Source of the DNA: F23-B02 sp963610045 | Lineage (GTDB): Bacteria; Bacillota; Clostridia; Oscillospirales; Oscillospiraceae | DNA: 7,269 bases | Assembly (NCBI GenBank): GCA_963610045.1 | Contig: CAVDMS010000079.1 | Coordinates: forward strand, 1 to 7,269 | Direction: 5' to 3' | In this document: piece after piece, positions 1-6,062 of the stretch | Layout of the letters: every line of letters starts with the position of its first letter | How positions within the stretch are numbered: position 1 is the stretch's first letter | Made by a program: the position numbers and the translations under genes | Notes under the pieces: generated by a model | Databases searched by the model: none | Told to the model about the DNA's origin: nothing | What the model saw: the letters and a program-made list of their open reading frames with translations, nothing else

Positions 1-17
1 AAGGGATTTAACGCAGC

Positions 18-37
18 ACGGGCGGAAATCCGCCCGT
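18..37. repeat. G+C-rich inverted repeat, role unknown
   Basis: ACGGGCGGA at 18-26 is the exact reverse complement of TCCGCCCGT at 29-37, so either strand could form a tight hairpin with a very short loop. Neither strand has a T-run after the stem, so it is not a convincing intrinsic terminator. It may be the 3' end structure of a gene beyond the left edge. The rest of 1-100 holds no open frame or RNA that I recognise. Confidence 0.4.
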
Positions 38-103
38 CAAAACCGACAGGGGTTCAACTCTCGTCAGCTTAAGTCTATCCTATCCCGCCGAAAATGTCAA
101 TGA

Positions 104-129
104 AAAAGCCGCCCAATTGGGCGGCTTTT
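104..129 (-). terminator. Intrinsic terminator of copA (possibly bidirectional)
   Basis: This is a perfect 26-base palindrome whose arms read AAAAGCCGCCCAA and TTGGGCGGCTTTT. It starts immediately after the copA stop codon (131-133). On the minus strand the G+C-rich stem runs straight into TTTTT, the classic intrinsic terminator form. On the plus strand the stem is followed by TTTTATTATTT, so it could also stop transcription entering from the left. Confidence 0.9.
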
Positions 130-130
130 A

Positions 131-2371
131 TTATTTAAACCTCTTGAGTCTCAGTGCATTGGAGACGACCGAAACGGAGCTTAACGCCATTGCTGCGCCC
201 GCAAACATGGGGCTGAGGAGGGGGCCGCCGAATGCATAGAGCAGACCTGCGGCTATGGGGATGCCGATGCTGTTGTAGAAAAACGCCCAGAACAGGTTTT
301 CCTTGATGTTCAGCATGACCTTCTTTGATAGGCGCACGGCAGTCACGAGCGGACTGAGTCCCTCGCCGAGCAGCACGACGTCCGCCGATTCGATGGCAAC
401 ATCCGTGCCGCTGCCGACAGCAACGCCGACGTCGGCGCTTGCAAGTGCGGGAGCGTCGTTTATGCCGTCACCGACCATAACGACCTTGCCCTCACCGCCC
501 TTGAGCTTTTCGATCTCGGAGGCTTTGCCCTCCGGCATTACGCCGGCGATGAAGCTGTCCACCTTCGCACGCTTTGCAATTGCGGCGGCGGCTTTTTCGT
601 TATCTCCGGTTAACATAATTGCTTTGATTTGCATCTTATGCAAACCGTCTATCGCCTCTCCGCTGTCGGAGCGGATCTCGTCAATTGCGCCGAACACGCC
701 CGCTGCCTTGCCGGAAACTGCGGCGTACATGAGCATACAGCCCTCGGACGCCATCTCCTCCGCCGCTGCGGTGAGTGCGGAGACGTCGATACCGCGCTCG
801 TCCATGAGCGTCTTGTTGCCGACCAAAAGCGCCTTGCCCTCGACCTCGGCTTCAATGCCTCTGCCGGGAAGTGCCTTGACGGCGGAAGCTTCGGGGACAT
901 TTAGCTCCTTCTCCGACGCTGCGGCAACTATCGCCTTAGCCACGGGATGCTCCGAACCCGCTTCGGCGGCGGCGCACAATTTCAGAAGCTCCTCCTCCGA
1001 CGTTTCGGGAGCAAAGATACGCTTTACTGCGGGCTTGCCCTCGGTGAGCGTACCCGTTTTGTCAAGCACGAGGGTCTTTGCATAGGCAAGCGCCTGAAGC
1101 GCTTCACCGCTCTTGTACAGCACACCCAGCTCCGCCGCTCTGCCGGTGCCGACCATAATGGCGGTCGGGGTCGCAAGTCCGAGAGAACACGGGCAGGCGA
1201 CGACAAGCACCGACACGAACACGTTCAGCACAAACTCCGCATCCTTGCCGACCAACGCCCAAATGATCGCTGCGACGACCGCAATGCACATGACCACGGG
1301 TACGAACACACCTGCAACTCTGTCCGCAAGCTTGGCGATGGGAGCCTTCTTGCCCTGCGCATCCTCGACCATGCGGATTATCTGCGCAAGCGCCGTGTCG
1401 CCGCCGACCTTGGTGGCGGTGAACACTATCCTGCCCTCGCCGTTTATACTGCCGCCCGTGACCTCGCTGCCGACCTCGATGTTCACGGGGAGGCTCTCGC
1501 CCGTCAGCATACTGAGGTCTGCGCTCGAAATGCCCTCGGTAACGACGCCGTCGCAGGGGAATCTTCCACCGGGAAGCACGGTAACGACGTCGCCCTGACG
1601 AAGCTCCGACACCGGGATCTCACCCGTTTGACCGTGCCTTGTGACGGTTGCGGTCTCCGGTGCAAGCTCCGTCAGCGCGCGGATGGCGTCGGAGGTGTGA
1701 TGCTTGCTCCTTGCCTCAAGGTACTTGCCGAGCAGCACCAGCGTCACGACGACGGCTGCGCTCTCAAAGAACAGATTGTGCGCAAAGCTGTGGTCGCCGC
1801 CGGCGATCTTGAACAGCGCATAAACGCCGTAGCAAAGCGCCGAAAACGTACCGACCGCAACAAGCGTGTCCATATTCGGATGACGCTTAATCAGGCTGCC
1901 GAAGCCGTTTGTGTAGAAGTTTCTGCCGCCGTAAACTATCGGCAGCGTAAGCAGAAGCTGCAAAAGCGCAAAGGTGAGCGGATGCTCGCCCGGTGAGATG
2001 GCGCTCGGCAGCGGAAGCCCTATCATGTGACCCATGGACACATACAGAAGCGGAACCGCAAAGCAGATGCACAGTATGACCCGCTTTTTCATCGCATTCA
2101 GCTCACGGAGCTTTTCCTGCTCCTCTTTTTTTCTCGCCTCGGACAGCGCCGCATCGCCGGAAACGTACTCCTCCGCCGTAAAGCTCAGGCTCTTTACAAG
2201 CTCACGGATCTTCTCGACGGTGAGCGTATCGTCGTAGCGTATATTCATTTTCTCGGTAGTCAGATTTACCGATACCTGCTCCACGCCGGGCTGACGGCTC
2301 ATAAAGCGCTCAAGGCTTGCCGAGCAGGCGGCGCAGTGCATCCCTCCGATTTTAAATGTCTTTTCGTTCAT
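131..2371 (-). CDS. copA: Copper-exporting P1B-1-type ATPase CopA
   Basis: Membrane pump that uses ATP to export Cu(I) from the cytoplasm. Residues are counted from the upstream ATG at 2389. An N-terminal heavy-metal-associated domain (about 11-75) carries GMHCAAC with C19 and C22. Two membrane hairpins (about 104-225) precede the actuator motif TGES (296-299). The metal-site helix has CPC (399-401), followed by phosphorylated D443 in DKTGTLT, the HP motif (481-482), TGD (594-596) and GDGINDAP (640-647). The last two helices hold Y705-N706 and M734xxS737-S738, which with CPC define the Cu(I) class in established P1B classification. The length of about 750 is normal for the family. I prefer the ATG at 2371 (746 residues): GGTGAT lies just upstream, matching the 16S 3' end in register, whereas the ATG at 2389 has no Shine-Dalgarno and overlaps a TATAAT box. 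No copZ, csoR or copY lies alongside. The gene is complete. Confidence 0.96.
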   Translation of the reverse strand: MNEKTFKIGGMHCAACSASLERFMSRQPGVEQVSVNLTTEKMNIRYDDTLTVEKIRELVKSLSFTAEEYVSGDAALSEARKKEEQEKLRELNAMKKRVILCICFAVPLLYVSMGHMIGLPLPSAISPGEHPLTFALLQLLLTLPIVYGGRNFYTNGFGSLIKRHPNMDTLVAVGTFSALCYGVYALFKIAGGDHSFAHNLFFESAAVVVTLVLLGKYLEARSKHHTSDAIRALTELAPETATVTRHGQTGEIPVSELRQGDVVTVLPGGRFPCDGVVTEGISSADLSMLTGESLPVNIEVGSEVTGGSINGEGRIVFTATKVGGDTALAQIIRMVEDAQGKKAPIAKLADRVAGVFVPVVMCIAVVAAIIWALVGKDAEFVLNVFVSVLVVACPCSLGLATPTAIMVGTGRAAELGVLYKSGEALQALAYAKTLVLDKTGTLTEGKPAVKRIFAPETSEEELLKLCAAAEAGSEHPVAKAIVAAASEKELNVPEASAVKALPGRGIEAEVEGKALLVGNKTLMDERGIDVSALTAAAEEMASEGCMLMYAAVSGKAAGVFGAIDEIRSDSGEAIDGLHKMQIKAIMLTGDNEKAAAAIAKRAKVDSFIAGVMPEGKASEIEKLKGGEGKVVMVGDGINDAPALASADVGVAVGSGTDVAIESADVVLLGEGLSPLVTAVRLSKKVMLNIKENLFWAFFYNSIGIPIAAGLLYAFGGPLLSPMFAGAAMALSSVSVVSNALRLKRFK

Positions 2372-2387
2372 ATTATCACCCACGGTC

Positions 2388-2416
2388 ATTATATACGAGG
2401 TCTAAAGAAAAAAACA
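2388..2416 (-). promoter_or_regulatory. Candidate copA promoter
   Basis: A perfect TATAAT lies on the minus strand at 2393-2388, overlapping the upstream ATG of the copA frame. Transcription from it would begin near 2381, just before the preferred copA start at 2371, giving a very short leader. The -35 position at 17-bp spacing reads TGTTTT, a poor match to TTGACA. It also sits in the T-run of the preceding terminator. A weak or activator-dependent promoter would fit; this is inference. Confidence 0.4.
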
Positions 2417-2438
2417 GTTGCCTATGCAACAACTGTTT
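2408..2438 (-). terminator. Intrinsic terminator of the spoIIE unit
   Basis: AAACAGTTG (2412-2420) and CAACTGTTT (2430-2438) form a 9-bp stem with a 9-base loop. On the minus strand it is followed by seven T residues (2414-2408). It begins 26 bases after the stop of the 111-residue gene and so ends the spoIIE transcript. An alternative, tighter pairing inside the same stretch is GTTGC (2417-2421) with GCAAC (2426-2430). The plus strand lacks a T-run after the stem, so the terminator is directional. Confidence 0.8.
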
Positions 2439-2464
2439 CAAAAACCTATTAAATTTATATGAAT

Positions 2465-2800
2465 TTATGCAAGCAGCAGCATCAGTGCAACCGCAATACC
2501 GCTGCCGCCGAGTCCCGACGCCGCAATATACAGCGGAAGTCTGCTCTTTTTCTTTGCCGCCGACACCCTGCCGACGTAGCCTGCCGCAGCCCGACGTGCC
2601 TCGTCGAGCAGCTGCGTCTGTGTAACTCCCGGTGATCGCATATAGTCCTCCTTTACAAGAAAAATGGCCTCCTCAAAAACGTTCGGGTCGGGCGATCTCA
2701 CCACAATGACCCTGCGGGCAGTTCCCTTCACCACGTCCTTGCCCTCCTCTCCGATTACCTTTTTCTGTGATTTTGCCCGCATTTGCTCAAGAATATTCAT
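2465..2800 (-). CDS. Small protein with C-terminal membrane helix, coupled to spoIIE
   Basis: I do not recognise this 111-residue protein and assign no function. Residues 1-30 are basic and polar. Residues 31-77 (VIVVRSP start, then EEAIFLVKEDY and LLDEARRAA) look like a compact folded segment ending in an amphipathic helix. A basic stretch KKKSR (83-87) precedes a single hydrophobic helix (about 88-110) that ends at the C-terminus, so it resembles a tail-anchored protein facing the cytoplasm. Its ATG overlaps the spoIIE stop by one base (TGATG), and GGAGG lies 10 bases upstream inside spoIIE, which indicates translational coupling. In Bacillus subtilis spoIIE is followed by yabS and yabT; this protein resembles neither a von Willebrand A protein nor a kinase. 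A membrane partner of SpoIIE is possible but is only inferred from position. Confidence 0.82.
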   Translation of the reverse strand: MNILEQMRAKSQKKVIGEEGKDVVKGTARRVIVVRSPDPNVFEEAIFLVKEDYMRSPGVTQTQLLDEARRAAAGYVGRVSAAKKKSRLPLYIAASGLGGSGIAVALMLLLA

Positions 2801-5133
2801 CAGGCTCTCGCCTCCACACGAACCGCCAGCACGGTCATGTCGTCGTTTTTGCCGTAGAGCTTTTCCGCCTCACGGAGCGTGTCCCTTGCAAGCAGCTTCA
2901 TGTCATCGCTTTTTGAGTCGAGTATCTCACGCAGCCATGCGTCGTTTGCGTCGCTTATCACTCCGTCGGAGGCGATTATCGCCGTGCTGCCGGGCTTTAG
3001 GCGCATCCGCACGACGTCGGGTGCAGCGTCGCTTTTGCCGCTCAAGCCCGGCGCAAAGCTCTCGCCCCGTATGCGCTTTATGCTTTTGCCGTTCATCACA
3101 TAGCTCGGCGCAGCGCCGTATTTGTAAAAGCAGGTCTCGCCCGTAAAGAGATCGACGCACATGAGGTCAACTGTGGCAAAGCCCCAACCGTCGCCGCTTT
3201 TTAAAAGCATGACGGAGTTTAGGGTCTTCATCGCAACCGCCGGATTTATCCCCGCACGCAGGAACTCCTCAAGTATTGCAATGACCTCCGCACTCTCGTC
3301 CGCCGCCTCGTCGCCGCTGCCCATGCCGTCGGACAGTATAACGCACAGCACCCCGGCGTCGGTCTTGAAGTATGTGCCTCGGTCGCCGCTGACCTTCTCG
3401 CCCTTCTTCTTCATCGCCGCAATGCCGACGCTGACAGCCAAAGGCTCCGCTTCCGTCAGATACAGCCTTGCACAGCCCTCCGTGACGTTTTTCGGCTTGC
3501 AAAGCCGCAGCCCCACGATCTCCGACAGCCTGTCGAGGTAGTTTTCCTGACGCAGCAGCGGTGCGAGGTTCCCGCTCTCGATGACCGCACGCAGCCGCCC
3601 TCTGCCGTCACGGAACACGGCGGCGTCCGCCTCGATGTCCAACGTCCGCAGATAGCGGATGAGCCTGCGCTCTGCAAGGTGATCTGCGCCGTTTATGCTG
3701 CCAAGCTCCTTCGACACCTCGTCGAGCAGCGCCGCCATATCGCCGTACTGACGCCACACCGTGTCACGGCTCTCACGCAGGTTCCCTGCGTACTGACGCC
3801 TGTACGCCGCCGCTTTAAGCTCGGAATTCACCGCCGTCACGAACGCCTGCGGGTTGAGACAGCGCCGTGAAAAATGCTCCGGGATGTCGCTCAACTCGAT
3901 GCGCCCCTTGTCCCGTATCGCAAGCCCGGCGTCGTTCATTGCCGCCAGCGTGTTCATGTACTCACGGTTCCAGCAGCGGTTTTTGTCCTTGCAGCCGACG
4001 CATACGCTGTCCGCCGCCCTGTCGAATATCCTCGACGGGTCGGAGTCGTTAAACGGCTCCTCGACGTTGCGCCTGACCATCTCGTACACGCCGGAGTACG
4101 CCGAGGCAAGGCGTGCGACCCTACGCGAGACGTAGCGCCGCAGACCGGATTCGCCGCTGCCCGCCGCCGTCTCCTGAAACATTGCGCCGACTCTGCTGAG
4201 AAAGCCCGACGGCAGCACCGCAAAGATGACCGCCGCACAGAACACCTCAAACAGCGCCGAGGTCTGCGGTTCGGTCTGCCATACGCACACCGCCGAGGCT
4301 GCGTTTGCGAGGATGAACGCAAGCACGAAGGAGAGCCTGCCGTGCTTGCTCAGCATCCCGGAGATCAGCCCGGAGAGCGCATACGACATCGTGAAAAACG
4401 GGATGCCGCCGAGAGCGAGGTCCATCGCCACGCCGAAGACGCAGCCGACGGTGCAGCCGTAAAGCGCTCCGCAGCGCAGAGCGCAGGTCATGACGCACAG
4501 GAGCGCCGCCAAGTGTCCGACCGAAATTTCACCGAAAAGCACGATACCCGCAGGCGCCATAAGCGCCACGGCAAAGCTGATTAAAACGGCGCTTAGGTGC
4601 CGCAGCTCGGCACTTTCCGTGCTTCGCTCCTCGTCGGACAGCGCCTCACGGAAAAAGCCGCAGCAGGCAAAGGCAAGCACCGTCTCCAAAAGCGTCAGCC
4701 CGACCGTCTGCGAGCTTAACGTACCCACGCCGACGAAGGACAAAAGCCCCGTCACGAGCGTGACAACGCCCGCAAGCGTCGGCGCAAAGAGCCGCATCGT
4801 GCCGAGCTTCGTTTCCTGAAGCGCAAACTGAGCCGTGAACACGAGCATCACCGCCGCAGCGTAGCGTATGCCCCACGAAAGTCCGCCCGTGACTATGTAG
4901 CCGAGTCCCGCTCCGATGAGGCAGCCCGCTCCGTATATTCCCGGTCCCGCCGCAGCGACCGCCGCCACGCCGAAGGGACTTCCGCTCCCCAAAAGCCGTG
5001 CCGCCGAAAGCATGAAGCCCGCAAGAAAGCTGAGCATGGTGTATGCGGAGCGCACAAGCTCCGGCGAGGTATTTCCTCCCCTTGGGAGCGCAACCGCCGT
5101 CTTTATCGCCGCCACTTTTTCTTTCACATCCAT
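2800..5133 (-). CDS. spoIIE: Stage II sporulation protein E, PP2C-type serine phosphatase
   Basis: SpoIIE dephosphorylates the anti-anti-sigma factor SpoIIAA at the polar septum, releasing sigma-F in the forespore. In B. subtilis it also binds FtsZ. The 777-residue product is close to the family's usual 800 or so. Residues 30-315 are strongly hydrophobic, with many predicted membrane helices. The central linker (about 320-560) holds C378xxC381, C387 and C425. The C-terminal PP2C domain (about 565-775) contains SGD (582-584), SDGMGSG (601-607), a second SDG (722-724) and NDDMTV (763-768), which supply the expected metal-binding aspartates. The equivalent of the family's SDGMGNG motif is intact, so the enzyme should be active. 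The ATG at 5133 has GGAGG six bases upstream. The gene is first in a two-gene unit ended by the hairpin at 2408-2438. The usual downstream neighbours (yabS, yabT, tilS, hpt, ftsH) are absent. Confidence 0.96.
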   Translation of the reverse strand: MDVKEKVAAIKTAVALPRGGNTSPELVRSAYTMLSFLAGFMLSAARLLGSGSPFGVAAVAAAGPGIYGAGCLIGAGLGYIVTGGLSWGIRYAAAVMLVFTAQFALQETKLGTMRLFAPTLAGVVTLVTGLLSFVGVGTLSSQTVGLTLLETVLAFACCGFFREALSDEERSTESAELRHLSAVLISFAVALMAPAGIVLFGEISVGHLAALLCVMTCALRCGALYGCTVGCVFGVAMDLALGGIPFFTMSYALSGLISGMLSKHGRLSFVLAFILANAASAVCVWQTEPQTSALFEVFCAAVIFAVLPSGFLSRVGAMFQETAAGSGESGLRRYVSRRVARLASAYSGVYEMVRRNVEEPFNDSDPSRIFDRAADSVCVGCKDKNRCWNREYMNTLAAMNDAGLAIRDKGRIELSDIPEHFSRRCLNPQAFVTAVNSELKAAAYRRQYAGNLRESRDTVWRQYGDMAALLDEVSKELGSINGADHLAERRLIRYLRTLDIEADAAVFRDGRGRLRAVIESGNLAPLLRQENYLDRLSEIVGLRLCKPKNVTEGCARLYLTEAEPLAVSVGIAAMKKKGEKVSGDRGTYFKTDAGVLCVILSDGMGSGDEAADESAEVIAILEEFLRAGINPAVAMKTLNSVMLLKSGDGWGFATVDLMCVDLFTGETCFYKYGAAPSYVMNGKSIKRIRGESFAPGLSGKSDAAPDVVRMRLKPGSTAIIASDGVISDANDAWLREILDSKSDDMKLLARDTLREAEKLYGKNDDMTVLAVRVEARA

Positions 5134-5149
5134 TTTGCACCTCCGCAGT

Positions 5150-5182
5150 TTACATAAGAATATAATTATTATACTTATGTAA
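5150..5182. repeat. 33-bp dyad spanning the spoIIE -10 box
   Basis: TTACATAAG (5150-5158) and CTTATGTAA (5174-5182) are exact reverse complements separated by 15 bases. The centre itself contains TATAAT, T, ATTATA (5161-5173), a second perfect inverted repeat, so both strands carry a TATAAT. Outside the arms, GCA (5145-5147) and TGC (5185-5187) extend the symmetry with two mismatched positions between. The position over the spoIIE promoter suggests an operator. No known consensus is recognised, and I see no Spo0A box in it. Confidence 0.7.
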
Positions 5183-5200
5183 CTTGCAAAAGAGCGTCAC
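5168..5200 (-). promoter_or_regulatory. Candidate spoIIE promoter, possibly of the Spo0A-activated type
   Basis: A perfect TATAAT lies at 5173-5168 on the minus strand, about 35 bases before the spoIIE ATG. Transcription should start near 5161. At the standard 17-bp spacing the -35 is CGCTCT, which is poor. At 21 bp it is GTGACG (5200-5195), matching four of the six TTGACA positions. Spacing of 21-22 bp is established for Spo0A-activated sigma-A promoters of B. subtilis such as spoIIE and spoIIG. I could not find a clear TGTCGAA-type Spo0A box nearby, so that assignment stays tentative. Confidence 0.55.
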
Positions 5201-5270
5201 ACGGCGCTGTTGATTATTGTTTTTTAGTCGTGAGAAATAATCGGAAATGCCAAAGCCCGTAGAGCGACTG

Positions 5271-5300
5271 TTGCAATTTATGGGCGGTAGGTGGTATAAT
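5271..5300 (+). promoter_or_regulatory. Sigma-A-type promoter of the first lipoprotein gene
   Basis: TTGCAA (5271-5276) and TATAAT (5295-5300) are 18 bp apart, and TGG directly before the -10 makes an extended -10 element. Transcription would start near 5306, leaving a leader of under 20 bases. It diverges from the spoIIE promoter, with about 70 bases between the two -35 regions. Confidence 0.72.
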
Positions 5301-5310
5301 CGGAAAACAA

Positions 5311-5317
5311 AGGAGTG
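5311..5317 (+). promoter_or_regulatory. Ribosome binding site that fixes the first lipoprotein start
   Basis: AGGAGTG lies six bases before the ATG at 5324. A GTG at 5315 in the same frame overlaps this site and therefore cannot be the start codon. Confidence 0.85.
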
Positions 5318-5323
5318 ATACGC

Positions 5324-5965
5324 ATGAGTGTGTTTAAAAAAGTGCTTGCAATGATCCTTGCGGTTTCGGCGGTTTTTACGCTTGCTGCCTGTTCCGGCTC
5401 CAAGACCGATTCCGACCGCATTCTCGGCACATGGGAGGCGGAATTTGACGTTACCGACGATCTTCTGCGCCTTGCCGCCGGGGACGATTCCTCCCTGCGT
5501 GAGTATTTTGATTTCGACGATATTCGCTTTGTCGCACGCTTTACCTTCTACGAGGACGGTCACATGGAGTACGGCTTCAACAAAGAGGCAAGCGCCGAGG
5601 GCTACGAGAAGTTTAAAACAGCCTACGAGACGGGTATGCGCAAGTTCTGCGACGAGGTTTACGCCGAGCAGTACGGCAGCTTTGAAAAGTTCTGCGAGGA
5701 CTACGGCACAACGCCCGAAGCGGTGCTTGAGAATATGCTTCAGGACCTCGGTCCCGACAAGCTTTTTGCCGTCGAAAAGGGTCGCTACAAGGTCGAGGAC
5801 GGCAAGATACTTTACAGCACCAACATCGGCAAAGCCCCCTCCGGCACCACATACTGGGTCTACTCCGTTCTTGACGATACGACCCTCAAGGTCGAGGAAA
5901 GCTACACCGAGAATGTGAAGAATGAGACCTCCGCTTACCCCAAGACCTTCACAAAATGTGATTGA
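5324..5965 (+). CDS. Secreted lipoprotein, unknown function (paralogue 1)
   Basis: This 213-residue protein has a lipoprotein signal peptide: a basic start (residues 1-6), a hydrophobic core (about 7-19) and the lipobox L20-A21-A22-C23. It should be lipid-anchored on the outer face of the membrane. The mature part opens with ILGTWEAEF (33-41). The GTW motif near the start, followed by alternating hydrophobic strands (about 66-84 and 153-192), recalls small lipocalin-like beta domains, but no function can be given. The middle (about 88-145) is acidic, aromatic and probably helical. It shares GTWEA, YFDFDDI (61-67), a V/I-EDGK motif (157-161) and the order of its blocks with the next gene, so the two appear to be diverged tandem duplicates. 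Two cysteines (C109 and C124) lie in the helical part. No terminator separates it from the next gene, so some read-through is likely. Confidence 0.87.
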   Translation: MSVFKKVLAMILAVSAVFTLAACSGSKTDSDRILGTWEAEFDVTDDLLRLAAGDDSSLREYFDFDDIRFVARFTFYEDGHMEYGFNKEASAEGYEKFKTAYETGMRKFCDEVYAEQYGSFEKFCEDYGTTPEAVLENMLQDLGPDKLFAVEKGRYKVEDGKILYSTNIGKAPSGTTYWVYSVLDDTTLKVEESYTENVKNETSAYPKTFTKCD

Positions 5966-5987
5966 TGAAATTTGTATTTTATTGTCG

Positions 5988-6016
5988 TTGACAAGCTCTG
6001 CGCCCTTAGGTATAAT
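5988..6016 (+). promoter_or_regulatory. Consensus sigma-A promoter of the second lipoprotein gene
   Basis: TTGACA (5988-5993) and TATAAT (6011-6016) are separated by exactly 17 bp, a full consensus vegetative promoter and the strongest in the window. Transcription should start near 6023, giving a leader of about 40 bases. Such a strong core promoter with a dyad over its -10 suggests control by repression. Confidence 0.9.
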
Positions 6017-6033
6017 TTCCGTATCTAAGGGCG
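6001..6033. repeat. 33-bp dyad flanking the -10 box of the second lipoprotein gene
   Basis: CGCCCTTAG (6001-6009) and CTAAGGGCG (6025-6033) are perfect 9-bp reverse complements separated by 15 bases that include the TATAAT at 6011-6016. Because the expected transcription start is near 6023, the left arm is not in the gene's own transcript. The dyad is therefore more likely a DNA operator than an RNA hairpin of that message. In read-through RNA from the upstream gene both arms would be present and could pair. No T-run follows, so it would not be a normal terminator. Confidence 0.78.
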
Positions 6034-6062
6034 TAAAATTTGCCCGATAACGGAGGAAAAAC

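Noticed and set aside
41..75. GGTTCAA segment resembling the T-arm of a tRNA or tmRNA
   Set aside because: The putative T-stem has a mismatch, the following bases give no CCA end, and the preceding hairpin does not fit an anticodon or variable arm.
947..1996. Long 349-codon open frame on the plus strand, antisense to copA
   Set aside because: It lies wholly inside a copA gene with all family motifs. Its translation is rich in Arg, His and Ala with no domain character, as expected for the opposite strand of G+C-rich code.
5200..5226. Possible terminator in the spoIIE-lipoprotein intergenic region because of a run of six T
   Set aside because: Only a four-base stem can be drawn before the T-run, and there is no plus-strand gene upstream for it to end.
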